A stretch of DNA of 64,000 nucleotides from Bacteroidota bacterium (GCA_023388315.1 JAEWGM010000011.1:30176-94175); one strand, 5' to 3'; counted from the first letter of the stretch, positions 8,572 to 17,739 are shown. The notes: generated by a model not told the origin, from the letters alone. Translations and numbers: made by a program.

Positions 8572-10419
8572 ATGAATTTCAAAATGAAAAAAACAATCTT
8601 TCCCTTTCTCCTCTTTTTCTTATCGTTATCCATCTACGCGCAACAACTCAAAGTTGAGCCTGCTTTTTGGTGGAGCGGAATGCAAGAGCCTGAGTTGCAA
8701 CTGATGGTTACGGGCAAAAACATCGCTTCCTTCAAAGCGTCTGTTTCATCAAATGAGGTGTATTTAAAGGAAGCGGTAACACTGGAAAGCCCGAATTACC
8801 AGGTTTTGTACCTCGATATTTCAAATGCCAAGCCGGGAAAATTCGATATCGTTTTCACCAACGGAAAAAACAACGTCACCTACACCTACGAATTGAAAAA
8901 ACGTGACCCCGAAAGGTTGAATATGGAGAGTTTCAATTCATCGGATGTGCTGTATCTGATTATGCCCGATCGTTTTGCTAACGGCGACCCGTCCAACGAC
9001 CAAATCCCGATGCGGATGCCTTACAAAGTGGACAGAAACAACCCAAACGCACGCCATGGAGGAGATTTGAAAGGAATATCGGATCGGTTGGATTATCTTT
9101 CCGATTTGGGTGTTACCGCCATTTGGCTCAATCCCGTGCTGGAAAATGATATGGAAGGCGGCTCGTATCACGGATACGCCACCACCGATTATTACAAAGT
9201 GGACCCGCGCTTCGGAACCAACGAAGAATACAAAAAACTAATCGCTGACGCGCACAGCAAAGGGATGAAAGTGGTTATGGATATGATTTTCAATCATTGC
9301 GGCAGCGACCACCCGTGGATGAGCGATATTCCGTCGGCAGACTGGTTTAACAATTTGGGAGAATATGTGCAGACATCGCATATGAAAGAGATGTATTTCG
9401 ATAATTACGCTTCGGAATACGACAAAAAGAAAATGACGGATGGCTGGTTCGTTCCCACCATGCCGGACCTCAACCAACGCAACCGCCACGTGGCAAAATA
9501 CCTCATTCAAAACAGCATTTGGTGGATTGAATATTCGGGCGTTGACGGTATCCGCCAAGACACTTATCCGTATGCCGATTACGATATGATGATTGATTGG
9601 GTGAAAGCCGTGGAGAAGGAATATCCTAACTACAATATTGTGGGCGAAGCGTGGCTCAACAACCCCATTGGAACGGCTTTTTGGCAACGCGACAGCAAAC
9701 TCAACAACCGAAAAGACACTCAGCTGAAATCCGTGATGGATTTTCGGTTTATGGGCTTATCGCACTCGGCGTTTTTTGAAGAAACAACCGAATGGAACGG
9801 TGGCCTGCACAGCATTTACGACCATATGACGTATGATTACATCTATCCGGATATTTACAACGTATTGCGCTTTCTCGACAACCACGACACCGACCGGTTT
9901 CTCAAAGAATATCCCACCGATTTATCGGGATGGAAACAGGGAATCGCTTTTCTGCTCACGATGCCGGGAACGCCACAACTGTATTACGGCACCGAACTGC
10001 TGATGCACGGCAATAAAAGCCGTAGCGACGGCGATATCCGTTTGGATGTGCCCGGCGGATGGCCCGGCGATGCAACCAACCATTTCACGCGCGAAGGACG
10101 GGACGACATTCAAAACGAAGCGTTCGATTACCTGAGCAAACTACTCAAATGGCGTCGTGGAAACGACATCATCGCCAAAGGAAAAATGAAACACTACGTG
10201 TTGCAAAAAGGCGTGTATGTGTATGAGCGTTACCTCGGCGATAAAAGCGTGTTGGTGTTTATGAACGGGACGTCGAAAGACGTAACGATAGATTTGGACA
10301 GGTACGCCGAATCTTTTAAAGGCGAAAAATCGGGCTTAGATATACTGACAAACAGAAAGATAGTATTAAACAATACGTTCGATTTATCGTCTAAAGAAAT
10401 ACTTGTGCTGGAAATGTAA
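8572..10419 (+). CDS. susA: SusA-like GH13 neopullulanase / cyclomaltodextrinase
   Basis: Periplasmic alpha-glucan hydrolase that shortens imported maltooligosaccharides. The 615 residues match SusA length (about 617). A signal peptide (FPFLLFFLSLSIYAQ) is followed by an N-terminal immunoglobulin-like domain (about 25-115) and the GH13 barrel. Conserved GH13 motifs are visible: DMIFNHCGSDH, GVDGIRQD with nucleophile Asp330, VGEAW with acid/base Glu359, and FLDNHDTDRF with Asp439. Two in-frame ATGs lie at 8572 and 8584; either gives a workable signal peptide. A 180-base A/T-rich gap separates it from GH53, with no terminator seen there. Confidence 0.9.
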   Translation: MNFKMKKTIFPFLLFFLSLSIYAQQLKVEPAFWWSGMQEPELQLMVTGKNIASFKASVSSNEVYLKEAVTLESPNYQVLYLDISNAKPGKFDIVFTNGKNNVTYTYELKKRDPERLNMESFNSSDVLYLIMPDRFANGDPSNDQIPMRMPYKVDRNNPNARHGGDLKGISDRLDYLSDLGVTAIWLNPVLENDMEGGSYHGYATTDYYKVDPRFGTNEEYKKLIADAHSKGMKVVMDMIFNHCGSDHPWMSDIPSADWFNNLGEYVQTSHMKEMYFDNYASEYDKKKMTDGWFVPTMPDLNQRNRHVAKYLIQNSIWWIEYSGVDGIRQDTYPYADYDMMIDWVKAVEKEYPNYNIVGEAWLNNPIGTAFWQRDSKLNNRKDTQLKSVMDFRFMGLSHSAFFEETTEWNGGLHSIYDHMTYDYIYPDIYNVLRFLDNHDTDRFLKEYPTDLSGWKQGIAFLLTMPGTPQLYYGTELLMHGNKSRSDGDIRLDVPGGWPGDATNHFTREGRDDIQNEAFDYLSKLLKWRRGNDIIAKGKMKHYVLQKGVYVYERYLGDKSVLVFMNGTSKDVTIDLDRYAESFKGEKSGLDILTNRKIVLNNTFDLSSKEILVLEM

Positions 10420-10424
10420 AGAAT

Positions 10425-10680
10425 TTGAACACGGATGACACAGATTTAAAAGATAATCACTGGTTAAATTCTTTTTACGCCACGAAGTGGCAGTTTAACT
10501 CAGCCCAACACAAAGCAAAGCGGCGTGTTGGGTCGGTAGTGACAGCCTCCAATTTCGTCCTGAAAGGGCAACTTAGTTTAATTTGGGCTTTCAGCCCGTC
10601 AATTTGTGGTTCATTTTTAACCCAACGCGTTGCATTGGGCTGAATTAAGTCGGGCTTTCAGCCCGAAGCGCCAATTGGTT
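10425..10680. repeat. Modular palindromic repeat cluster
   Basis: The intergenic stretch before the next GH13 gene carries several palindromes that recur elsewhere in the window: GGGCTTTCAGCCC at 10585-10597, CCCAACGCGTTGCATTGGG at 10621-10639 and CGGGCTTTCAGCCCG at 10651-10665, plus a related CCCAACACAAAG...GTGTTGGG pair near 10505-10532. It has no convincing coding content. It interrupts the polycistronic layout between two co-oriented amylase genes. Confidence 0.75.
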
Positions 10681-10703
10681 GCGAATTCTAAAAACCAAAC
10701 AAA

Positions 10704-13034
10704 ATGAAAAAAAACATCTTATTTCTTTTACTCATTTTTTTCGCTATTTCCTGCGGAAAAGACCCGGTAATTGTTCCTCCCGACCCCGATCCGGATCCCG
10801 ATAAACCGGTGGTGATAAAAGACGGACTTTCGTGGAATCCCGAAGCGCCGGATGCCGACAAAGAACTAACCATCACGTTCAAAGCCACATCCGGGTCGGA
10901 ACTGTTCAACCATACAGGCGATGTGTATGTTCACACCGGAGTGGTATCGGAAGGCACTTGGCTCTATGTCCCCGCCGATTGGGATAAAAACATCGCCAAA
11001 TGCAAAATGACAAAGGTAGAAGACAATGTTTGGAGTTTGAAATTTTCACCCACCATTCGTCAATGGTTCAATTCGGGCGAAACGGCGGTAAATAAAATCG
11101 GAATTGTCATCCGCAGTGACGATCGAACGAAAAAGGGAATCGCCGAAGATTCTTTCATTACCGTTACCGACACGAAATACAAACCTTTTCAACCCGGTGC
11201 CGTAAAAACCGGCACGCTGCCCGCGGGAATAAAAGAAGGAATCAATATCGTAAACAACACCACCGTGACATTGGTGCTATACGATAAAGATAAAAACGGC
11301 GCCCGCAAAGACTTCGCACACGTTGTGGGCGATTTCAACAACTGGACGTTGAGCAACGACGAAAAATCGCAAATGTTCCGCGACGAAGCTGCCGGCGTGT
11401 GGTGGATCACCATTTCGGGACTGGATGCCACCAAAGAATACGCGTTTCAATATTATGTGGGCAAAACAGGCGAAGAACCCATTCGCGTTGCCGACCCATA
11501 CAGCAGAAAAATCCTAGACCCGGATAACGACCACTCTATCTCATCTGCCACTTATCCCGAAAATAAAACCTATCCAAAAGGCGCCATCGGCATTGTATCA
11601 GTATTTAAGATACAACCCGATGCATATAACTGGCAAGTAACCAACTTTAAAACGCCCGCGCCCGATAATTTGGTGATTTATGAAATGCTGTTGCGCGATT
11701 TCACCCCAAGCGGCGACCTCAACGGCGCGCTGCAAAAGTTGGATTACCTGAAATCGCTTGGCGTAAACGCCATTGAGTTGATGCCCGTACAGGAATTCGA
11801 TGGCAACGACAGTTGGGGCTATAACCCCGCGTTCTTCTTCGCGATGGATAAGGCTTATGGAACAGACCGAATGTACAAACAATTTATTGATGAATGCCAC
11901 AAACGCGGCATGGCCGTTATTTTTGATGTGGTGTACAACCACGCTACTGGCGCCAATCCGTTTGCCAAAATGTGGTGGGATGCTAAAAAAAATAAAACGG
12001 CAGCGAACAATCCGTTTTTCAATGTGGACGCGCCGCATCCGTACAGCGTATTCCACGATTTCAACCACGAATCGCCGTTGGTGCGGAATTTTGTAAAGCG
12101 AAACCTGCAATTTTTGTTGGAAGAATATAAAATTGACGGTTTTCGTTTTGATTTGACCAAAGGATTCACTCAAAAAAACAGTTCTGAAGTCACGGCAAGC
12201 AACTACGATGCTTCGCGCGTAGCCATATTGAAAGATTATAACACCGCGGTGAAAGCGGTAAAAGCGGATGCGTATGTGATTCTGGAACACTTTGCCGACG
12301 ACCGCGAAGAAACCGAACTCGCCAACGCGGGTATGATGCTGTGGCGCAACAACAACGAGGCTTTTTTGGAATCGGCAATGGGCTGGAAAGACAAAACGAA
12401 TTTCAATCCGGTGTATTACACCACTTCTTCCCGTCCTGTGAACAGCCTAGTAAGCTATATGGAAAGCCATGACGAAGAGCGCGCTGCCTATAAGCAATCG
12501 CAATGGGGAAACGGTATTCTAAAGACCAACCTTAAAGCGCAAATGTCGCAATTAGGCAATAATGCCGCGTTTTTCTTCACTGTACCCGGCCCAAAAATGG
12601 TTTGGCAATTTGGCGAAATGGGCTATGATGTAAGCATCGATTACAACGGACGAACCGGAAAGAAACCGATAAAATGGGAGTATTTGGACGACGCCGACCG
12701 CAAAAAACTGCACCACACCTACGCCAAGTTGATCAATTTCCGATTCAACCACAGCGAATTGTTTACACCTACCGCCACATTGGATTGGAAAGTTACGCCA
12801 TCGTTCTGGGATAACGGAAGGTTTCTCACGCTTTCATCCTTTGGCAACGGGAAACAAGTGGTTGTGGTGGGCAATTTCACCAATGCCGCCATCAATGCCA
12901 CTACCGCTTTCCCCAAAATGGGTACTTGGTATAATTATTTCAACGTATCGGAAACGTTGAATGTGCAAGTCCCCTCGATGAGCGTGAATGTTCCGGCAAA
13001 CAGTTTTAAAATGTTTACCACTTTTACGCCGTAA
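10704..13034 (+). CDS. GH13 alpha-amylase-family lipoprotein with N-terminal accessory domains
   Basis: Predicted alpha-glucan-active enzyme anchored as a lipoprotein (lipobox Cys17, FFAISC; then an acidic Pro/Asp linker PDPDPDPDKP typical of surface export). The 776 residues comprise an N-terminal beta domain (about 35-150), a CBM48/E-set-like module (about 170-300, FAHVVGDFNNWTLSN) and a GH13 barrel from about 325. Catalytic residues are visible: Asp483 in GFRFDLTKGF, Glu528 in VILEHFAD and Asp590 in SHDEER. Domain order resembles branching-enzyme/isoamylase-like GH13 proteins of Bacteroidota. It could be a surface amylase filling the SusG role, but no direct evidence separates amylase, pullulanase and transferase activity. 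Confidence 0.85.
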   Translation: MKKNILFLLLIFFAISCGKDPVIVPPDPDPDPDKPVVIKDGLSWNPEAPDADKELTITFKATSGSELFNHTGDVYVHTGVVSEGTWLYVPADWDKNIAKCKMTKVEDNVWSLKFSPTIRQWFNSGETAVNKIGIVIRSDDRTKKGIAEDSFITVTDTKYKPFQPGAVKTGTLPAGIKEGINIVNNTTVTLVLYDKDKNGARKDFAHVVGDFNNWTLSNDEKSQMFRDEAAGVWWITISGLDATKEYAFQYYVGKTGEEPIRVADPYSRKILDPDNDHSISSATYPENKTYPKGAIGIVSVFKIQPDAYNWQVTNFKTPAPDNLVIYEMLLRDFTPSGDLNGALQKLDYLKSLGVNAIELMPVQEFDGNDSWGYNPAFFFAMDKAYGTDRMYKQFIDECHKRGMAVIFDVVYNHATGANPFAKMWWDAKKNKTAANNPFFNVDAPHPYSVFHDFNHESPLVRNFVKRNLQFLLEEYKIDGFRFDLTKGFTQKNSSEVTASNYDASRVAILKDYNTAVKAVKADAYVILEHFADDREETELANAGMMLWRNNNEAFLESAMGWKDKTNFNPVYYTTSSRPVNSLVSYMESHDEERAAYKQSQWGNGILKTNLKAQMSQLGNNAAFFFTVPGPKMVWQFGEMGYDVSIDYNGRTGKKPIKWEYLDDADRKKLHHTYAKLINFRFNHSELFTPTATLDWKVTPSFWDNGRFLTLSSFGNGKQVVVVGNFTNAAINATTAFPKMGTWYNYFNVSETLNVQVPSMSVNVPANSFKMFTTFTP

Positions 13035-13048
13035 AAGGTTGCTTAGAA

Positions 13049-13079
13049 TTTGTGTGTATAAAACTAAATACTAACTTTG
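13049..13079 (+). promoter_or_regulatory. Bacteroidota-type promoter of the flavodoxin gene
   Basis: TTTG at 13049-13052 and TAACTTTG at 13072-13079 are separated by 19 bases, matching the primary-sigma consensus of Bacteroides (TTTG and TAnnTTTG). Transcription would start near 13086, leaving a leader of about 110 nt before the ATG at 13199. That leader holds a 14-codon open frame (13110-13154) of uncertain meaning. Confidence 0.7.
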
Positions 13080-13198
13080 CAACATTAAAATTAGTAAATA
13101 CCACACACTATGAACGAGCAGGTAAATCAGTTACACACAATAACAAGTTTATAGCGAGTTCCATGTGCCCATAATGTAAAAAAATAAAATATATACAC

Positions 13199-13705
13199 AT
13201 GAAATCAGTTGCAATAATTTACGGTTCAAGCACCACCAATACAAAAACGGTAGCGGAGAAAATCGCGGAAAGGCTATCGGATTATAATCCCACATTAGTA
13301 GATATTTATGACGGCGAAGAAGACGCTTTTCTCACACACGATGTGTTGATACTCGGCATTTCCACTTGGGGAGTGAAAGATTTACAAGACGACTGGTCTG
13401 ATTTCTATAGCACATTGGAAAAGTTGGACTTAACGGGTAAAACCGTTGCCCTGTTCGGATTGGGCGATTGCTTTATCTATCCCGACTCTTTTGTGGACGC
13501 GATGGGCATTTTATACGAAACCGTTTCACAAAAAGGGTGCCGTATTGTTGGGCAAGTGTCGCCCGAAGGATATGATTTCGATTATTCGCGAGCGTTGGTA
13601 GATGATGTTTTTGTCGGCCTTCCCATTGATGAAGACAACGAGGCGGAGTTAACAGACGAGCGCATTGATAACTGGCTGGAATCCCTTAAACAATATCTCG
13701 ATTGA
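13199..13705 (+). CDS. fldA: Flavodoxin
   Basis: Soluble FMN-containing electron carrier that can replace ferredoxin, typically when iron is scarce. The 168-residue product shows the FMN phosphate loop GSSTTNTKTVAEKIAERL at the N-terminus, the second flavin loop ISTWGVKDLQDDW near 60 and GLGDCFIYPDSFVDAMG near 95, with the inserted segment of long-chain flavodoxins. It has its own promoter upstream and a perfect terminator downstream, so it is a separate monocistronic unit between the two arms of the starch locus. It is probably unrelated to glycan use. Confidence 0.95.
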   Translation: MKSVAIIYGSSTTNTKTVAEKIAERLSDYNPTLVDIYDGEEDAFLTHDVLILGISTWGVKDLQDDWSDFYSTLEKLDLTGKTVALFGLGDCFIYPDSFVDAMGILYETVSQKGCRIVGQVSPEGYDFDYSRALVDDVFVGLPIDEDNEAELTDERIDNWLESLKQYLD

Positions 13706-13710
13706 GAAAT

Positions 13711-13748
13711 AAGCTCCGTCAACAATTTGTGACGGAGCTTATTTTTTT
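13711..13748 (+). terminator. Intrinsic terminator of fldA
   Basis: Perfect 10-bp stem AAGCTCCGTC (13711-13720) / GACGGAGCTT (13731-13740), 10-nt loop, followed by ATTTTTTT. It lies 6 bases after the fldA stop codon. Confidence 0.92.
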
Positions 13749-13819
13749 AATCTCGTTCATTAGAGATTAAATCAATTATTATACTATATGTCTAATTTTC
13801 AGCACACTTATACCTGAAA

Positions 13820-13995
13820 GGTAATATTTTCATAACCGTCCCGAAAGTCGGGACGGTGGGAATAGCACATAGTAACCCGACCCGAAGTGGTCGAACTATT
13901 AAAGTACCGCCTTCCAGGCGGATTATTGAGTGAATATTCCTACCGTAAGCTGCTCCGCCAGCCGGCGAATTGCATACGGTTATGAAAATATTACC
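13820..13995. repeat. MITE-like element with 20-bp perfect inverted repeats
   Basis: The arm GGTAATATTTTCATAACCGT at 13820-13839 has its exact reverse complement at 13976-13995, bracketing 136 bases with nested hairpins CCGTCCCGAAAGTCGGGACGG-like (13836-13856) and CCGCCTTCCAGGCGG (13907-13921). No coding capacity is visible. Related right-arm sequence (GGTTATGAAGATAT followed by a CCC..TTCGGG hairpin) recurs at 63429-63456 and 63880-63907, so it is a dispersed family. Confidence 0.75.
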
Positions 13996-14004
13996 CTTCG
14001 GGTA

Positions 14005-14398
14005 AAATTGATTAGATGTTTCACTGCGTTCAACATGACAAAATGAAACACAGGCTGAAAGCCTACCATAAAGTAGCGTAGGGCAACGCCCTACGAATTC
14101 TTGCAACATATAAGCTAAGCTCTGTAGGAGCGCAAGAAAATCTTTCGTGCTAACAGCGAAGGTAGAAAAGCAAACGGCCTTATTCTTTCTAACCCTACAG
14201 TTTTTGCTTCTTAGTGCCTTCGCGTCTTAGTGGCTACCATTTTTGCCTCAAATCCACGAAGAAACAAAACATTGCTTAAACTGGGCTTACAGCCCGTCAG
14301 ATCGCATGTTTAACCCGAGTCCCAACGCGTTGCATTGGGCTGAATTAGCTCGGGCTTTCAGCCCGATTAACTGCCCTGTCTCACTCAGAAAACAACCT
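14005..14398. repeat. Gene-free interval of palindromic repeats
   Basis: Holds half of a TGTTTCACTGCGTTCAACATGACA-type repeat (14016-14040), the GTAGGGCAACGCCCTAC palindrome (near 14077-14095) with the trailing AGCTCTGTAGGAGCG module (near 14115-14131), a CTTAGTGCCTTCGCGTCTTAGTGG tract (14211-14234), GGGCTTACAGCCC (14283-14295), CCCAACGCGTTGCATTGGG (14321-14339) and CGGGCTTTCAGCCCG (14351-14365). No gene, and no clear terminator for the minus-strand amylase that ends at 14399, although the last hairpins could serve. Confidence 0.7.
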
Positions 14399-15763
14399 TT
14401 ATTTCTTATAAAAAATTCGGTATTCCCACGGTTGTAATTCCCATTCGGTGGCAGCAGCCGGTTCCTCCTCATTATTAAGGCCTGAAAAACCGATTCCCGG
14501 CACTTCTTCCGAGAACGAAACCTCAACCACATCTTTGCTTAAATTAAATACCGAAACAACTTCGTTTCCATCTTTCACCCGCCTGAACGAGAAAATTTTC
14601 TGCGGCTGGTTGTTTTCAATTTCGGTGAATGTGCCTCCCCTGTTTTGTGAAAGCAATGCCGGATTGGCCTTTTTAAACGCGTTCATAGAAGCGTAAAAAT
14701 CGGTGAAGTTGGCCTTGTCTTCCCACACGATGCTGTCTTTTTCAAAGAACGCCAACCTTCTGTCGAGTCCTACTTCCTGCCCGTTGTAAATCAATGGCAT
14801 TCCGGGCAAAACGTACGTTAACGCGGCGAAGGCTTCATGCGCGTCACCCATTCGTTCGAATTCCGTGCCGTTCCAAGAGTTTTCATCGTGGTTGGAAGTG
14901 AAGTACATGGGGATGGCTTCCGGCGCGAAACGTTCGTTCATCCGCTTTAACGATAAGCGCAACGAGTCCACATTTTCTTTTCCTTGCGCCACCATATTCA
15001 TTTTGTGATGAAAATCCCACGCGTAATAGGCATCGAAAATGCCGTTGTCGTTCAACTCAGGTTTTTCCGCCTCGGCAAGCATAAAGATATCCGGTTTCAA
15101 TGTTTTCAACGAATCGGTTACTGTTTTCCAAAAATCGGTAGGTACTTCGCCCGCCACATCGCAACGGAAGCCGTCGATATCCGCTTCGCGCACCCAGAAT
15201 AGCATCGCGTCCATCATCGCCGCGCGCATATCGGCGTTTTCATAATCCACCGGGCCAATATCCGTCCAGTCATACATAATGGTGATGTTACCCAAACTGT
15301 CGCGCTTATACCAATCGGGGTGCTCATCTACCCAAACAGCATCGCGCGATGTGTGGTTGCCCACCCAATCCAAAATCACTTTCATTCCCAATTGATGTGC
15401 TTGTTGCACCACATTTTTGAAATCGTCTAAGGTGCCGAACTCGGCATTCACTTCTTTGTAATCTTTGATGGAGTAATAGCTGCCCAGTGTGCCTTTTCGG
15501 TCTTTTTCGCCAATGGTTTGAATGGGCATAAACCACAAAATATCCACACCCAACTCATTCAATCGGGGAAGGTGTTCCGCAAACGCGTTAAATGTACCCT
15601 CGTTGGTGAATTGTCGGGTGTTTACTTCATAAATCACGGCATCGTACACCCATTTCGGACGCGCCGCAGTTTCAACCTGCGATTGTGTTTGCTGCTCTTT
15701 TTGCCTGTTTCCGCAAGAGACAAGCGAAAAAGCCAGCATTAGAAATAAAAATAACTTCTTCAT
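14399..15763 (-). CDS. GH13 alpha-amylase-family lipoprotein
   Basis: Predicted alpha-glucan hydrolase or transferase of 454 residues with lipobox Cys17 (AFSLVSC), so membrane-anchored. The barrel begins near WVYDAVIYEVNTRQFT. GH13 motifs are clear: DWVGNHTSRD, the nucleophile region IDGFRCDVAGEVP, the acid/base region MLAEAEKPE and the third acid in FTSNHDENSW. A short C-terminal beta domain ends at the stop. It lacks the N-terminal accessory domains of the two plus-strand GH13 proteins. It lies downstream of the sugar permease and lacI on the same strand, 357 bases from the permease. Confidence 0.9.
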   Translation of the reverse strand: MKKLFLFLMLAFSLVSCGNRQKEQQTQSQVETAARPKWVYDAVIYEVNTRQFTNEGTFNAFAEHLPRLNELGVDILWFMPIQTIGEKDRKGTLGSYYSIKDYKEVNAEFGTLDDFKNVVQQAHQLGMKVILDWVGNHTSRDAVWVDEHPDWYKRDSLGNITIMYDWTDIGPVDYENADMRAAMMDAMLFWVREADIDGFRCDVAGEVPTDFWKTVTDSLKTLKPDIFMLAEAEKPELNDNGIFDAYYAWDFHHKMNMVAQGKENVDSLRLSLKRMNERFAPEAIPMYFTSNHDENSWNGTEFERMGDAHEAFAALTYVLPGMPLIYNGQEVGLDRRLAFFEKDSIVWEDKANFTDFYASMNAFKKANPALLSQNRGGTFTEIENNQPQKIFSFRRVKDGNEVVSVFNLSKDVVEVSFSEEVPGIGFSGLNNEEEPAAATEWELQPWEYRIFYKK

Positions 15764-16120
15764 TTTTATATTTTTAAATTGATTGATTAAAATGACGGAT
15801 TATCTTTATACACTCCGTTTTTCAAGAGACAGATAAAGAAAATCTTATTGTATTGGGTTTAGTCCTAAGAATCATGGCTAAAGCCTTTTTTGGACTTCTT
15901 TTGACTCTCCGCTTTAACACTCTGTCATATTGAACGCAGTGAAATATCTAATTTGTGAAAACAGTAGATCCTTCACTTCGCTAAAACTTCGTTCTGGATG
16001 ACAAACTCACAGTTAATTCTGTTTTTCACACCCTCTAAAAAGCGGGAGTTATTAACCCGCAAAGAGTTATCTCAACAGCTCGAATTTCAGCCCCTATATT
16101 TGCAGGACTTCAACAGCCAC
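15764..16120. other. Gene-free spacer with one hairpin repeat
   Basis: No coding region is seen. A long imperfect hairpin occupies 15923-16003: the left arm starts TGTCATATTGAACGCAGTGA and the right arm ends TTCGTTCTGGATGACA. The same repeat in half form appears near 14016-14040. A TATATTTG on the plus strand at 16095-16102 resembles a -7 element but would face the 3' end of the permease gene. Confidence 0.6.
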
Positions 16121-17641
16121 CTAACTCCTTTTCAACGCATATACATCATCTCGGTCTTGCACAATAAACACCGATAACGCGCCTAAAATAAGCGAACATC
16201 CCGCCAACACCAGCGTATAAATCACTTGTCCGCCAAAAACTTCTTTGGTAATAAAACCCAAAATGCTGGCGGCAAGAATTTGGGGAATCACAATAAAGAA
16301 GTTGAAGATTCCCATATACGTGCCCATTTTATCAGCCGGCAAGGAGCCTGTGAGAATCGCATACGGCATGGAAAGGATGCTTCCCCAGGCGAATCCCACG
16401 CCAACCATCGGCACAAGAAGCAAGTTGGGGTCTTTGATAAAGAACAACGACACAAACGCCAATCCGCCCAAAGCGAGTGCGAGAGAGTGCGTTGCTTTTC
16501 TGCCAATTTGCTTGGCAATAAGCGGCAACAAAAACGCCGATACCGCCGACACACCGTTATAAACGGCAAAGAGCACACCCACCCAATTGGCGCCCAAATT
16601 ATAGAGCTCCGATGAAGAATCGGTGGTACCGTAAATGTGTTGCGTAATGGCGGGTGTTGTATAAATCCACATCGCGTAAAAAGCGAGCCACGAAAAGAAC
16701 TGAACCACCGCCAGTTGCCCCATGGTTTTGGGCATATGCAACAAGTCGTTCATTATGCCGACCATCCCTTTGGGATCGGGCGTTTTTTTCGAAATAAACG
16801 CCGACATCAGCAACACAATGCCAAACACCAACAGCAAACCCGAAACAATATACAACTGGGCCTCAAGCCTCAAATAGAAAATCAAGAGCGTAACCAAAAG
16901 CCCTGCCAATGTCCAATACATGCCACGTTTCATAAAATCGGACGATGTAACCGGAGGTTTTACCTTAGCGATGATGCCCGTTCTTTCTTCCTGTTCCTGT
17001 TCAAATGCGGCTAGTTCTTCGGGAGAATATTCTTCTGACGTAAACACCGTGTACATCACCGATGCCAACAATACCACCCCACCAATATAAAACGACAATT
17101 TTACCGATTGCGGAATCACGCCTTCCGGCGCCGTGTTCGATACACCAAACCAATTGGTTAACACATACGGCAACAGCGATGCGATAACCGCACCCGCGCC
17201 GATGAAGAAACTTTGCATGGCAAACCCCATGGTGCGTTGTTCGGTGGGCAAATTATCGCCCACAAACGCCCTAAAAGGCTCCATAGAAATATTAATGGAA
17301 GCGTCCATAATCCACAGCATGCCGGCTGCCACCCACAGCGCGGGCGAATTGGGCATAATGAACAACGCCAGCGTGGTGAAAACAGCCCCAATCATAAAAT
17401 AAGGACGGCGGCGGCCGAACCTGTTCCACGTTTTATCGCTCAAATGGCCGATAATGGGCTGAACAATAAGCCCAGTAAGCGGCGCGGCTATCCAAAGAAT
17501 GGGAATATCTTCCACCCTGGCGCCGAGGGTTTCAAAAATGCGGCTCACATTGGCGTTTTGCAGCGCGAAGCCGAATTGAATGCCGAGAAATCCGAAACTC
17601 ATGTTCCAAATATCCCAAAAGGAGAGGTGTTTCTTTTTCAT
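16121..17641 (-). CDS. MFS sugar permease, SLC45 / MalT-like (maltose/maltodextrin)
   Basis: Inner-membrane transporter of 506 residues with about 12 hydrophobic segments. The start SFGFLGIQFGFALQNANVSRIFETLGA and the loop GHLSDKTWNRFGRRRPYFMIG are characteristic of the SLC45/GPH-related sugar:cation symporters of Bacteroidota. A central cytoplasmic loop (EEYSPEELAAFEQEQEE) separates the two halves. Its position between a LacI-type regulator and a GH13 lipoprotein, opposite susCDEF, points to uptake of maltose or short maltodextrins released in the periplasm. Substrate is inferred from context. Confidence 0.88.
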   Translation of the reverse strand: MKKKHLSFWDIWNMSFGFLGIQFGFALQNANVSRIFETLGARVEDIPILWIAAPLTGLIVQPIIGHLSDKTWNRFGRRRPYFMIGAVFTTLALFIMPNSPALWVAAGMLWIMDASINISMEPFRAFVGDNLPTEQRTMGFAMQSFFIGAGAVIASLLPYVLTNWFGVSNTAPEGVIPQSVKLSFYIGGVVLLASVMYTVFTSEEYSPEELAAFEQEQEERTGIIAKVKPPVTSSDFMKRGMYWTLAGLLVTLLIFYLRLEAQLYIVSGLLLVFGIVLLMSAFISKKTPDPKGMVGIMNDLLHMPKTMGQLAVVQFFSWLAFYAMWIYTTPAITQHIYGTTDSSSELYNLGANWVGVLFAVYNGVSAVSAFLLPLIAKQIGRKATHSLALALGGLAFVSLFFIKDPNLLLVPMVGVGFAWGSILSMPYAILTGSLPADKMGTYMGIFNFFIVIPQILAASILGFITKEVFGGQVIYTLVLAGCSLILGALSVFIVQDRDDVYALKRS

Positions 17642-17679
17642 GAAAAATGCTTTTCGTGTGATTTATTTTGCTTAGAGCG

Positions 17680-17687
17680 CAAATATA
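17680..17687 (-). promoter_or_regulatory. Candidate -7 element of the sugar permease gene
   Basis: On the minus strand the bases read TATATTTG, matching TAnnTTTG, and would start transcription about 32 nt before the permease ATG. No good TTTG lies at the expected -33 distance, as might be expected of an activator-dependent promoter. Confidence 0.45.
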
Positions 17688-17739
17688 CAACCATTTAAAC
17701 CGATTGTTCAGTAAGTTTTACAGAAACAGGGAGAATTGT

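Noticed and set aside
10425..10643. 72-codon open frame in the spacer before the second GH13 gene
   Set aside because: It is a translation of the palindromic repeat modules, and the same kind of peptide arises wherever the repeats occur.
16095..16102. TATATTTG on the plus strand facing the permease gene, as an antisense-RNA promoter
   Set aside because: No TTTG at the -33 distance and no supporting structure; likely chance in A/T-rich spacer.
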